This document shows, one piece after another, positions 9,361 through 18,244 of a stretch of 62,711 nt of DNA (within the stretch, counting starts at the first letter, position 1; each line of letters begins with the position of its first letter). The notes under the pieces are model-generated. The model saw only the letters and a list, made by a program, of their open reading frames with translations. It did not search any database and was not told the DNA's origin. Made by a program: the position numbers and the translations under genes. The DNA comes from Paracoccaceae bacterium (GTDB taxonomy: Bacteria; Pseudomonadota; Alphaproteobacteria; Rhodobacterales; Rhodobacteraceae), in assembly GCA_021775315.1 (NCBI GenBank), contig JAJFIC010000057.1:1-62711 (forward strand). Direction: 5' to 3'.

Positions 9361-10506
9361 ATGGCTGGAAATAACGGCGGCCCATGGGGCGGCAACAACG
9401 GCGACGATAATCGCGGCGGTGGCAATAAAGGGGGCGGCAACAATGGTGGGCGCCCACCCGGCGGCGACGGTCCGCAAATTCCCGAAATCGAAGAGATCGT
9501 CAAAAAGGGTCAGGAACAACTGCGCGTGCTGATGGGCGGACGTGGCGGCTCGGGCGGCGGAACCGGCAGTGGCGGCGGCGAAATGCCAAGCTTTGGCCGT
9601 GGCACGATCGGCCTTGTGCTGGTCGCAGCCCTTGGTTTGTGGGCCTATGCGTCTTTTTACACAGTCAAGCCCGAAGAAAAATCGGTAGAGCTGTTCTTTG
9701 GTGAATGTCAGGGCGAATGCATTGGTAGCCCGGGCCTGAACTTTGCGCCTTGGCCTGTCGTGACGAAAGAAATCGTTCGGGTTACCGGCGAACGGATTGT
9801 TGATATTGGCACGTCAACCACCAGCCGGGCGGATCAGGGCCTGATGCTGACTGGCGACGAAAACATCGTCGATATCGGTTTTCAGGTTGTCTGGAACATC
9901 AATGACCCGGCGCGGTTCTTGTTTAACCTTGCTGCACCCGAGGATACCATCATCGCGGTGGCCGAAAGTGCGATGCGCGAAATTATCGCGCGGTCTGATC
10001 TTGCACCGATCCTGAACAGGGACCGGGGTGCGATTAGTGCCGAGCTTAGCCAGCTTATTCAGGATACGCTGGACAGCTATAATTCCGGCATGAACGTCGT
10101 TCGGGTCACCTTTAACGAGGCCGATCCGCCACGTGAAGTTATCGACGCTTTCCGCGAAGTGCAGGCGGCCGAACAAACCCGCGACACGTTGGAAAAACAA
10201 GCCGATGCTTACGCCAACAAAGTTGTGGCCGGCGCACGTGGTGAAGCCGCGCAATTGCTGGAAGAAGCCGAAGGTTATCGCGCACAGGTTATCAACCAAG
10301 CCCGAGGTGAAGCCAGCCGCTTTAACGCTGTCTACGCGGAATACGCCAAGGCGCCCGAGGTGACACGCAAGCGACTTTATCTGGAAACCATGGAAAAAGT
10401 GCTGGGATCGGTTGACAAGGTGTTGATCGACGAAGGCATTGGCGGTGAAGGCGGCGTTGTGCCGTATCTGCCCCTGAACGAGCTCAAAAAAGGCGGGTCG
10501 AACTGA
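9361..10506 (+). CDS. hflK: HflK, membrane SPFH protein of the FtsH regulatory complex
   Basis: HflK with HflC forms a membrane complex that encloses the FtsH protease and modulates its access to membrane substrates. I use the ATG at 9361 (381 residues), preceded by AGGAAGGA, because it starts the glycine- and asparagine-rich N-terminus typical of HflK (MAGNNGGPWGG). A single membrane helix follows at about residues 82-100, then the SPFH/band 7 domain (YTVKPEEKSVELFFGE onward). An alanine- and glutamate-rich coiled coil (about 255-330) ends the fold. The stop codon overlaps the hflC start by one base. Confidence 0.95.
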   Translation: MAGNNGGPWGGNNGDDNRGGGNKGGGNNGGRPPGGDGPQIPEIEEIVKKGQEQLRVLMGGRGGSGGGTGSGGGEMPSFGRGTIGLVLVAALGLWAYASFYTVKPEEKSVELFFGECQGECIGSPGLNFAPWPVVTKEIVRVTGERIVDIGTSTTSRADQGLMLTGDENIVDIGFQVVWNINDPARFLFNLAAPEDTIIAVAESAMREIIARSDLAPILNRDRGAISAELSQLIQDTLDSYNSGMNVVRVTFNEADPPREVIDAFREVQAAEQTRDTLEKQADAYANKVVAGARGEAAQLLEEAEGYRAQVINQARGEASRFNAVYAEYAKAPEVTRKRLYLETMEKVLGSVDKVLIDEGIGGEGGVVPYLPLNELKKGGSN

Positions 10507-11390
10507 TGAAACGCACAACTCTTCTCCTCCCGATTGCCGTGGTGCTTTTGTTTCTCGTTTCATCTGCCGTTTATGTGGTTGATGAGCGCGAACAAGCGCT
10601 GGTCTTACAATTTGGTCAGGTCAAGGCGGTGAAAACGTCGCCCGGACTGGCCTTCAAAATCCCGTTCATTCAGGAAGTCGTCAAATACGAAGACCGTATT
10701 CTGGCCATTGAAACCCAGGATTTGGAGGTCACGCCGCTGGATGACCGCCGTCTGGTGGTCGACGCTTTCGCCCGTTGGCGGATCGTTGATATCGTGAACT
10801 TCCGTCAGGCCGTTGGTGCCGCTGGTCAGCGTTTGGCCGAAAATCGGCTGGAAAAAATTCTGACGGCCGCAACGCGTGAAGTTTTGGGTTCGGTCACTTC
10901 CAACTCGATCCTTTCTGCGGATCGAGTGGTGCTGATGAACCAAATCCGGGATACCGCGATTAAAGAGGCGAAAACTCTGGGAGTCGAAGTCATCGACGTG
11001 CGGATCAAACGCGCCGATTTGCCATCGCAAAACCTGAAAGCGACGTTCGAGCGGATGCGCGCAGAACGTGAACGTGAAGCCGCAGACGAAATCGCGCGTG
11101 GTAACGAGGCCGCCCAGCGGGTTCGTGCTCAGGCAGACAGAACGGTTGTTGAAACTGTGTCAGAAGCTCAGAAAAACGCCGATATCACACGCGGTGAAGC
11201 AGATGCTCAGCGAAACGCAATTTTTGCCGAAGCATTCGGGCGCGATCCTGAATTCTTTGCTTTCTACCGTTCGCTGGCTGCTTATGAAAACGCGCTGAAA
11301 GGCAGCAACTCGACGATGGTCATGTCGCCTAACAGCGAGTTCTTTGACTATCTCAAGTCGGACACGCTCAAGACAAGTACGTCTGAGTGA
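10506..11390 (+). CDS. hflC: HflC, membrane SPFH protein of the FtsH regulatory complex
   Basis: This is the partner of HflK in the periplasm-facing HflKC assembly around FtsH. The 294-residue protein has an N-terminal membrane anchor (about 5-24) followed by VVDEREQALVLQFGQVK, the start of the SPFH domain. The conserved RIKRADLP motif follows, then a helical segment with MRAEREREAADEIARGNE repeats. The C-terminal FAFYRSLAAYENAL is typical of HflC. It overlaps hflK by one base and the next gene by four (GTGA), indicating a tight operon. Confidence 0.96.
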   Translation: MKRTTLLLPIAVVLLFLVSSAVYVVDEREQALVLQFGQVKAVKTSPGLAFKIPFIQEVVKYEDRILAIETQDLEVTPLDDRRLVVDAFARWRIVDIVNFRQAVGAAGQRLAENRLEKILTAATREVLGSVTSNSILSADRVVLMNQIRDTAIKEAKTLGVEVIDVRIKRADLPSQNLKATFERMRAEREREAADEIARGNEAAQRVRAQADRTVVETVSEAQKNADITRGEADAQRNAIFAEAFGRDPEFFAFYRSLAAYENALKGSNSTMVMSPNSEFFDYLKSDTLKTSTSE

Positions 11391-11584
11391 TTACAGACCT
11401 GCTGACAGGGCTTGGCCTTGTCGCCGTGATCGAGGGGCTGGTGCTTGCACTGGCCCCTTTACGGTTCGAGGACATTTTGGAAACCCTGCGGCAAATGCCG
11501 GTGCAAACACGCCGAAATATCGGCCTTGCCGCCGTGGCGGTTGGCGTCGCTTTGGTTTGGCTGGCGCGATATGTGATCGCCTGA
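11387..11584 (+). CDS. DUF2065 family small membrane protein
   Basis: A 65-residue protein starting at GTG 11387, which overlaps the hflC stop (GTGA). It has two hydrophobic segments (about 3-22 and 43-62) joined by an amphipathic stretch with LRFEDILETLRQMP. The family regularly follows hflC in proteobacteria and may be an accessory of the HflKC-FtsH system, but no function is established. The translational coupling supports a real gene despite its size. Confidence 0.85.
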   Translation: MITDLLTGLGLVAVIEGLVLALAPLRFEDILETLRQMPVQTRRNIGLAAVAVGVALVWLARYVIA

Positions 11585-11771
11585 ACCCGGCGAATTCAGG
11601 CGTCGAACAGGTTCGTGATCACGCTTTGCGCTCGCCCTGCTTACGGTTTGTTAATCAACGGGCGCGATTATTCCGCATTTGGTAACAAGCGGTTTCACGC
11701 CCATTTTACATCACCGCGAGCGGGTTTCGGTTGAAAAACAATGCGAAAGCCACGATCTTGTTGCCAAGCGG

Positions 11772-11790
11772 ACTCAGGAAAAACCTGAGT
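11772..11790 (+). other. Hairpin in the degP leader
   Basis: ACTCAGG-AAAAA-CCTGAGT forms a 7-bp stem, followed by TGTTCTTT, 30 bp upstream of the degP start. It may be a weak terminator for hflKC-DUF2065 or a leader structure of degP. The 235-bp gap between DUF2065 and degP otherwise shows no gene. Confidence 0.4.
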
Positions 11791-11819
11791 TGTTCTTTGG
11801 CAGTTCGGAGGATCCGGTA

Positions 11820-13289
11820 ATGCAATCCAAAGCAATCACCATCTCAAATTCAAACCCGCAAGGCATGCGCGCAGTTTTTGCGCTGCTCATCGGCATGGCG
11901 TTCATACTGGCGCAAAGCATGGCGGCACATGCCCGCGCCGCACCAGAAAGCTTTGCCGATCTGGTTGATCAGGTCAGCCCGGCCGTGGTGAATATCACCA
12001 CCACGACCATGGTTGCCGCAAGTGCAGCCCCGTCAACGCCACAGGCGCCTGATGGTTCGCCGTTCGAGGATTTGTTCCGTGATTTTCTGGAGCGCCAGCA
12101 ACAACAAGGCGGGCCACGTCAGGCCTCGGCCCTTGGATCGGGCTTCATCATTTCCGCAGACGGTTATATCGTCACCAATAACCACGTGATTGCCGATGCT
12201 GACGAGGTTCAGATCGAGCTTTTCAATGGTGGTGAACTGTCGGCCAAAGTGGTCGGCGTTGATACCAAAACCGATATTGCCTTATTGAAGGTCGAAACCG
12301 ATGAACCGCTGCCGTTCGTGCGCTTTGGCGACAGCGATATCGCGCGGGTTGGCGATTGGGTTATGGCCATGGGCAATCCCTTGGGGCAGGGTTTTTCTGT
12401 TTCCGCCGGGATCATTTCGGCCCGCAATCGTGCGTTGCGCGGCACCTATGACGATTTCATCCAGACCGATGCTGCGATCAACCGGGGCAATTCCGGTGGG
12501 CCGTTGTTCATTATGGATGGCGACGTGATCGGCGTGAACACCGCAATTCTGTCACCAAATGGCGGCGGCTCTATCGGTATCGGGTTTTCCATGTCCTCAG
12601 CGGTGGTATCGCGCGTTGTGGCACAGTTGCGTGAATTCGGCGAAACCCGCCGTGGCTGGCTGGGTGTGCGCATTCAGGACGTCACACAGGATGTCGCCGA
12701 TGCCCTGAGCCTTGATGATGCAGTCGGTGCAATGGTAACTGACGTGCCTTCCGGGCCTGCGTTTGACGCCGGTATTTTACAGGGCGACGTGATCCTGACA
12801 TTTGACGGCAAACATGTGCCTGACACCCGCGAACTGGTGCGTATGGTCGGCGAAACCGAAGTCGGAAAAGCCGTGCGTGTCGTGGTGTTCCGTGATGGTA
12901 AGACCCAAACGCTGAAAGTGATCCTGACCCGTCGCGAGGACGCAGAGGCGGCAACCATCGTTCCAGCGGCTACTTCACCTGAGGTTACGCAGGAAAAGGA
13001 ATTGCTGGGGCTGAAGCTGAAAGGCCTTGATGCTGATCTGCGCGGCCAGCTTGGCCTGACCGACGGTGATACCGGGGTCATTGTCATGGGCGTCGATGAA
13101 TCAAGTCAGGCTTTTGACAAGGGTTTGCGCGCTGGCGATCTGATCGTTGAAGCGGGCCAGCAGAAAATCGCGTCACTGTCTGATCTGACAAAACGACTGG
13201 AACAGGCCCGCGAGGCAGGGCGCAAGTCGATCCTGTTGCTGGTACGGCGCGGTGGCGAGCCTCGATTTGTAGCGCTTTCGCTGGGCTAA
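11820..13289 (+). CDS. degP: Periplasmic serine protease of the DegP/HtrA (Do) family
   Basis: This protein degrades or refolds misfolded envelope proteins. The start at ATG 11820, behind GGAGGATC, gives 489 residues with a signal peptide (charged start, hydrophobic 17-33, AHARA cleavage region near 41). The trypsin-like domain carries the triad His122 (TNNHVI), Asp152 (KTDIAL) and Ser225 (GNSGGP). Two PDZ domains follow at about 285-370 and 400-485, as in full-length Do proteases. Position behind hflKC links two envelope quality-control systems. A 142-residue upstream extension in the same frame lacks a ribosome binding site and was rejected. Confidence 0.94.
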   Translation: MQSKAITISNSNPQGMRAVFALLIGMAFILAQSMAAHARAAPESFADLVDQVSPAVVNITTTTMVAASAAPSTPQAPDGSPFEDLFRDFLERQQQQGGPRQASALGSGFIISADGYIVTNNHVIADADEVQIELFNGGELSAKVVGVDTKTDIALLKVETDEPLPFVRFGDSDIARVGDWVMAMGNPLGQGFSVSAGIISARNRALRGTYDDFIQTDAAINRGNSGGPLFIMDGDVIGVNTAILSPNGGGSIGIGFSMSSAVVSRVVAQLREFGETRRGWLGVRIQDVTQDVADALSLDDAVGAMVTDVPSGPAFDAGILQGDVILTFDGKHVPDTRELVRMVGETEVGKAVRVVVFRDGKTQTLKVILTRREDAEAATIVPAATSPEVTQEKELLGLKLKGLDADLRGQLGLTDGDTGVIVMGVDESSQAFDKGLRAGDLIVEAGQQKIASLSDLTKRLEQAREAGRKSILLLVRRGGEPRFVALSLG

Positions 13290-13312
13290 AACAGCTCCAC
13301 TTACAAAAACAA

Positions 13313-13337
13313 AAGGGCGCCTCGTTTGGGCGCCCTT
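13313..13337 (+). terminator. Rho-independent terminator after degP
   Basis: AAGGGCGCC-TCGTTTG-GGCGCCCTT forms a 9-bp GC-rich stem 24 bp after the degP stop, followed by AATCG rather than a long T-run. The A-rich flank on its left gives a T-run on the minus strand, so it may also stop the convergent lipoprotein gene. A second small palindrome (GCCGGTTAAACCGGC) follows at 13348. Confidence 0.75.
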
Positions 13338-13372
13338 AATCGTTTCTGCCGGTTAAACCGGCAATCTGATCG

Positions 13373-13909
13373 CTATTCTTCAGGCTCGGTCGGGTCGCGC
13401 TCAACCGCGACCAACCCCAGTTTGCGGGCCGAGGCAAGCGACAATGTTGTGCTGTCCAGCCCAAGTGGCATTTGATATTTCCGAACGGCCCGGCGGGTGC
13501 GGCCATCCATTTCGCCGGTAATGCGCCCGTGGTAGAATCCGCGCACCTTAAGTGCGCGCTGCAACGAGGCCTCAAACGCGCCGACACGCACATCAGAACA
13601 CGGCGTCTTGAACCAGATATCCGCGCGCTCACGCAGGATTTTTTGCACGGTTTCTGTTCGGTAAGCGGCAGGCGTAATCAGCGCGCCATCGTCGCCATAG
13701 CTCGGTGCGCGCACCACCACATGTTCCGTCACCGTTTCCACCACAGCAGGCGAGATTTCCTTGCCGTAACACGCACCGGGTTCGGCATCCGGCGGGCGCA
13801 AGTCCGCGTCATTGGCCGAAACATCATTTATGCCTGACAGCTGCAATTGCATGCAGCCCGTCAAAGCGACGACAGCGCAAGTTGCGCCTAATAGTGCTGG
13901 GATCTTCAT
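13373..13909 (-). CDS. Lipoprotein with a peptidoglycan-binding-like domain
   Basis: Starting at ATG 13909, the 178-residue protein has a lipoprotein signal peptide (MKIPALLGATCAVVALTGC) with the lipidated Cys at residue 19. The C-terminal part, about 115-160, contains ASLQRALKVRGFYHGRIT followed by GEMDGRTRRAVRKYQ, the pattern of a PG_binding_1 helical repeat. It is probably anchored in the outer or inner membrane leaflet and touches the cell wall. Two further cysteines (PGACYGKE and KTPCSD) could form a disulfide. No enzymatic domain is seen. It is convergent with degP. Confidence 0.8.
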   Translation of the reverse strand: MKIPALLGATCAVVALTGCMQLQLSGINDVSANDADLRPPDAEPGACYGKEISPAVVETVTEHVVVRAPSYGDDGALITPAAYRTETVQKILRERADIWFKTPCSDVRVGAFEASLQRALKVRGFYHGRITGEMDGRTRRAVRKYQMPLGLDSTTLSLASARKLGLVAVERDPTEPEE

Positions 13910-14122
13910 TCTGCTCGCCCCGTTTTTTGGTGATTCTAGTGCCAAACCGCCGCCAACAAAAGAAAAAATCGCACATTAGGCCGCAATCACGCGTGGCAAC
14001 GCCGCTGAGCAAGGCTTTTGGCTGGCAAAAAAACATCAAGGGACGGCAACCCTACTGACACAATGCTGTCAGGGGGCCTGTGTCACAAGGGCTGCATCAC
14101 ACATCTAACAAAGGATTCAAAA

Positions 14123-14500
14123 ATGTCTGATCAGTCCACTAACGCTGTTGTTTGGCAGGAAATTCCTGTCACTGACATGAAAAAGTCAGTAGCCTTTTAT
14201 TCAGCGGTGTTCGGCTACACCCTGACAATTGACGAAAGCGGCCCAAATCCAATGGCAATCTTCCCGAACAAAGACACAATGGCCGTCGGTGGTCATCTTT
14301 ACCCCGGCAAGCCTGCCAATGACGGGCAGGGACCGACGCCGCATCTGGCGGTGTCCGGCCCGCTTGAGGACGCGATGGAGCGGTGCACAAAGGCTGGCGG
14401 TATGATCCGCAGCCCCATCGTCACCATTCCTCCGGGGCGGTTTGCCTATGCGCAGGACATTGATGGCAATTCCATCGGCCTTTTTGAAATGGCAAGCTAG
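14123..14500 (+). CDS. VOC superfamily (glyoxalase/dioxygenase fold) protein
   Basis: The 125-residue protein starts at ATG 14123 behind AAAGGA. It has the paired beta-alpha-beta-beta-beta modules of the vicinal oxygen chelate fold: WQEIPVTDMKKSVAFYSAVFGY at the N-terminus and FAYAQDIDGNSIGLFEMAS at the end. The substrate cannot be told from sequence; metal ligands are only partly visible (Glu in WQEIP and IGLFE). The next gene, a YafY-type regulator, starts 3 bp after its stop, suggesting the regulator and enzyme are co-transcribed and functionally linked. Confidence 0.85.
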   Translation: MSDQSTNAVVWQEIPVTDMKKSVAFYSAVFGYTLTIDESGPNPMAIFPNKDTMAVGGHLYPGKPANDGQGPTPHLAVSGPLEDAMERCTKAGGMIRSPIVTIPPGRFAYAQDIDGNSIGLFEMAS

Positions 14501-14503
14501 GCA

Positions 14504-15205
14504 ATGCGTCGCGCCGACCGCCTGTTTCAGATCGTTCAATATCTGCGCGGTGGTCGGTTGCTGACGGCCCGCACGCTGGCGGAACGCCTTGAGGTGTCCG
14601 AACGCACAATTTATCGCGACATGGCCGATCTGATCGGCTCGGGTGTGCCGATCGAGGGCGAATCCGGTGTCGGCTATTTGATGAGGTCGGGTTATGACCT
14701 GCCACCGCTGATGTTTACGCGACAGGAAATGGTCGCCCTTGTGGCCGGGGCAAGGATGATCCGCGCCTGGGGCGGGGCGTCGATGGCGCAAGCCGCGGAA
14801 GAAGCACTGGTGAAAATCGACGAAGTGCTGCCCGAGGCCGAGCGTGCCCACGCCAAATCCATCCAGATCCACGCCATGACCATGCCGCAAATGACGGATG
14901 ATCTGCGCCGCAGGATCGACCAGATGGAACGCGCGATAGACAGCAAAATCCGGCTGGTTCTGTCGTATCGCGATGGCGGGGATCAGGAAACCAAACGCCC
15001 GGTGCATCCGCTGGGCCTGTGGTTCTGGGGCAAAGTCTGGACATTGGTTGGCTGGTGTGAATTGCGCGATGACTTCAGAATATTCCGGCTGGACCGCATT
15101 AGCGCGATGTCAGAGCAGGGACATTTCACACCGCAACCAGAAAAGAACCTAAGCGTATTTTACGCCCAGCAAGCGGCACTTGGCCAATCACGTCGGGGGC
15201 AATAA
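14504..15205 (+). CDS. YafY-like transcriptional regulator (HTH plus WYL domain)
   Basis: The 233-residue protein begins MRRADRLFQIVQYLRGGRLL, followed by a DeoR/HTH_11-type winged helix with recognition helix VSERTIYRDMADLIGSG (about 28-50). The C-terminal WYL domain (about 140-220) includes RPVHPLGLWFWGKVWTLVGWCELRDD-type sequence and the RIFRLDRIS motif. WYL domains often sense ligands or nucleic acids. It probably controls the VOC gene with which it is co-transcribed. No other target is evident. Confidence 0.9.
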   Translation: MRRADRLFQIVQYLRGGRLLTARTLAERLEVSERTIYRDMADLIGSGVPIEGESGVGYLMRSGYDLPPLMFTRQEMVALVAGARMIRAWGGASMAQAAEEALVKIDEVLPEAERAHAKSIQIHAMTMPQMTDDLRRRIDQMERAIDSKIRLVLSYRDGGDQETKRPVHPLGLWFWGKVWTLVGWCELRDDFRIFRLDRISAMSEQGHFTPQPEKNLSVFYAQQAALGQSRRGQ

Positions 15206-15213
15206 ATAACGGG

Positions 15214-15588
15214 TTAACCCGCTGCCGGGCGCAAAAGCTCATCCAGCATTGGCGAAATATCCTCGACCTTTTGGGCCACGACATGCACCACCATGCCTTC
15301 GCGCTGCAAATGCCCGGTGACACGCAACAGACGCCCGGCAACCACTGCGCGGCGATATTTCTCATATGTTTTCTCCCAGACCACAATGTTGGAAATCCCG
15401 GTCTCATCCTCGAGCGTCAGGAAAATCACCCCCTTGGCTGTGCCCGGTCGTTGACGCACCAGAACCAGCCCGGCCACAGTCACCAACGCCCCGGCGCGTG
15501 GCTCGGCCAGTCGGTTATGGGGCAGGGCATGAGGCGGGCGCGGCCAGTCGGCTGGCCCGGATCGGTGGGGTTGGAACGTATCAGGCAT
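15214..15588 (-). CDS. Orphan C-terminal OB-fold fragment of an error-prone polymerase (DnaE2/ImuC-like)
   Basis: The 124-residue ORF contains [35 protein letters not shown] and [12 protein letters not shown], which match the C-terminal OB-fold region of DnaE2. The PHP, polymerase and HhH parts are absent upstream and no imuA or imuB is nearby. The usual C-terminal DnaE2 tail is also missing. The ATG at 15588 has no ribosome binding site; a LexA-type box ends two bases upstream of it. It could be the relic of a lost imuA-imuB-dnaE2 operon that kept its SOS promoter, or a small expressed OB-fold protein. An intact frame with no internal stop argues for recent decay or selection. Confidence 0.65.
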   Translation of the reverse strand: MPDTFQPHRSGPADWPRPPHALPHNRLAEPRAGALVTVAGLVLVRQRPGTAKGVIFLTLEDETGISNIVVWEKTYEKYRRAVVAGRLLRVTGHLQREGMVVHVVAQKVEDISPMLDELLRPAAG

Positions 15589-15590
15589 AA

Positions 15591-15605
15591 GAACAAAGAT
15601 AGAAC
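15591..15605 (-). promoter_or_regulatory. LexA (SOS) box at the DnaE2-like ORF
   Basis: On the minus strand this reads GTTC-TATCTTT-GTTC, a perfect match to the alphaproteobacterial LexA site GTTC-N7-GTTC. It overlaps a plausible -10 (TATCTT) with a -35 TTGTTA 16 bp upstream. This promoter would start transcription at or beside the ATG at 15588, giving a leaderless mRNA. The ferredoxin gene lies 124 bp away on the other side. Confidence 0.7.
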
Positions 15606-15620
15606 ATTACAGCGTAATAA

Positions 15621-16051
<431 letters not shown>

Positions 16052-16052
<1 letters not shown>

Positions 16053-16810
16053 TGCGAACCGCGGTCGCCAATATCTTTTTGGCGGCCCTTATGGTTTTTG
16101 TGGCCTTTTCCGGCCCGATTTTTGCACAACAGATCGCACAGCACCCGATTTTGCGGGCGCAATTCAGTGACCCCACTGATCGCTATGACCACGGAATATT
16201 GGGCGATGCCATTGAATTTGGCGCGCTTATTCTTGACCTCGGCCCTTGCCCCGAATGTACCGACAGCCCAGCCAAACGTCTGCGAATTCGCTTGCCCAAG
16301 GACCGCGTATTTGAAGACCTTGAACCACGGCTGGTCGATCTTGATGGCGACGGGATCAACGAGGTCATCGTGGTGGAAACATCGCTTAGCAAAGGCGCGC
16401 AACTGGCGGTGTACGGCGCCAAGGGCAAAATCGCCGCGACGCCGTTTCTGGGCCGCCCGTATCGCTGGCTGGCGCCTGTTGGGGCGGCCGACCTTGATGG
16501 CGACGGACGCATTGAAATCGCTTACGTCGAAAAACCACATCTGACCAAAATCCTGAAAATCTGGCGGCTTGAAAACGGTGACTTGCGCCAGATTACCAGC
16601 CTTCAGGGCCTGACCAACCACCGCATTGGCGAAGATTTCATCACAGGCGGGATTCGCAATTGCGGGCAAGGGCCTGAAATCATCACGGTGGATGGCAACT
16701 GGTCCAACATCATGGCGACAAGCCTGCACGGCACAAAACTAACCAGCCGAACACTGGGTGCATTTCAGGGTGCGGCCAGCATCAGCGCCGCAATGAAATG
16801 CCCATCCTGA
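16052..16810 (+). CDS. Exported FG-GAP/VCBS-repeat-like protein
   Basis: The 252-residue protein starts at ATG 16052, one base overlapping the ferredoxin stop. It has a signal peptide with a hydrophobic core (about 8-25) ending at IFAQQ. Two calcium-binding-like blades occur: LVDLDGDGINEVIVVE (about residues 93-108) and AADLDGDGRIEIAYVE (about 148-163), typical of FG-GAP beta-propeller repeats. A cysteine pair lies in GPCPECTD. It is probably periplasmic. Its coupling to a ferredoxin is a common Rhodobacterales arrangement, but no functional link is clear. Confidence 0.82.
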
Positions 16811-16811
16811 G

Positions 16812-16850
16812 CCTTCTTCTTTTGGCTAAATATCCTCGCCGAAGGCATAG
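16812..16850 (+). repeat. Dispersed intergenic element, copy 1
   Basis: TTCTTCTTTTGGCTAAATATCCTCG-like sequence after the FG-GAP gene shares its core (AAATATCCTCG) with four other gaps in this window. This copy lacks the GC-rich hairpin arm seen in others. The short gap to purD also has a GCGCGC/GCGCGC pairing near 16860-16878. Confidence 0.5.
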
Positions 16851-16901
16851 AATCTGATCGCGCGCTGTCCTTGCGCGCACCACTCAGAAATCCAGATACC
16901 T

Positions 16902-18164
16902 CTACAGTGCCCGCCAGCCAATATCGCGACGACAAAACCCTGACGGCCAGTCAATGGCATCAACCATCGCATAAGCCAGATCACGGGCTTGGCGCAGGCT
17001 TTCCGCCCGCGCCGTCACATTTAGTACGCGCCCGCCCACGGCCACGATCTGACCGTCCCGATTGGCGGTTCCGGCGTGAAATACTTCTTGCAAGGAAGAC
17101 GAGGGCAGGTTGTCCAGTCCATGAATGGCGGTGCCTTTTTCGTATGATCCCGGATAGCCGTCCGCTGCCATAACAACCGTCAACGCATGATCGTCGGCAA
17201 ATGCGGCGCGGGTTTCATTCAGCCGATCCTCGGCACAGGCCAGCAACAAATCCAGAACCTGCGCGCCCAGTCGCATCATCAGAACCTGACATTCCGGATC
17301 GCCAAAGCGCACGTTATATTCAACCAGCCGTGCCTGACCGTCCAGAATCATCAACCCGGCAAACAGCACCCCCTGAAACGGCGTGCCGCGCTTGACCATT
17401 TCGCGCAAGGTCGGGCGGATCATGGTTTCCATCACCTCGGCCTCAAGTGCGGCGGGCAGAATAGGCGCGGGGGAATAGGCCCCCATACCGCCGGTATTTG
17501 GCCCCTTATCGCCCTCAAAAACCCGTTTGTGATCCTGCGCTGAACCCACGGACAAGCAGCTTTCGCCGTTGCACAAAACAAAAAGCGAGGCTTCTTCGCC
17601 TTCCATGAACTCTTCAATCACAACGGACGCGCCCGCTTCACCAAAGGCACCGTCGAACATGTCGTCAACGGCTGCCAATGCCTCTTCCACGGTGATCGCC
17701 ACGACAACGCCCTTGCCTGCGGCCAACCCGTCGGCCTTGATCACAATCGGCGCACCTTGGGCCTGCACATAGGCGCGGGCCGAAGTGGCGTCGGTGAACC
17801 GGGCATATCCGGCGGTTGGCGCATCTGCGGTCAGACATATTTCTTTGGTAAAGGATTTCGATGCTTCAAGTTCTGCCGCTGCTTGCGACGGACCAAAGGT
17901 CAGAATACCTGCGGCGCGCAAAGTGTCAGCGACGCCTGCGGCCAGCACGGCCTCGGGACCGATGACCACGAAATCAATGGCGTTTTCGGCGCAAAATTCG
18001 CGCACGGCACCACCGTTCAAAATGTCAATCGACGCGCAATCCGCGATTTCGTCCATCCCGGCATTGCCCGGCGCACAAATCAGCCGATCGCATTTTGGGT
18101 TTTGTTTGATGGCCCAGGCCAGGCTGTGTTCGCGCCCGCCACTACCGAGTATCAGAATATTCAT
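16902..18164 (-). CDS. purD: Phosphoribosylamine-glycine ligase (GARS)
   Basis: PurD ligates glycine to phosphoribosylamine with ATP in purine synthesis. From ATG 18164 the protein has 420 residues. It opens MNILILGSGGREHSLAW (GSGGREH at 7-13, the family signature) and continues with the ATP-grasp domain: KADGLAAGKGV, VVIEEFMEGEEAS and RFGDPECQVL. A TTG six bases upstream is possible but would only add two residues. The gene is divergent from xseA with 80 bp between starts. Confidence 0.97.
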   Translation of the reverse strand: MNILILGSGGREHSLAWAIKQNPKCDRLICAPGNAGMDEIADCASIDILNGGAVREFCAENAIDFVVIGPEAVLAAGVADTLRAAGILTFGPSQAAAELEASKSFTKEICLTADAPTAGYARFTDATSARAYVQAQGAPIVIKADGLAAGKGVVVAITVEEALAAVDDMFDGAFGEAGASVVIEEFMEGEEASLFVLCNGESCLSVGSAQDHKRVFEGDKGPNTGGMGAYSPAPILPAALEAEVMETMIRPTLREMVKRGTPFQGVLFAGLMILDGQARLVEYNVRFGDPECQVLMMRLGAQVLDLLLACAEDRLNETRAAFADDHALTVVMAADGYPGSYEKGTAIHGLDNLPSSSLQEVFHAGTANRDGQIVAVGGRVLNVTARAESLRQARDLAYAMVDAIDWPSGFCRRDIGWRAL

Positions 18165-18244
18165 TGCCAACTCCGCTTGGCCACCCTTGGCCTTGTGTCA
18201 CGCGCGTTCTAAGATGGCCGGACCCAAGACACAAGCGAGGCACA

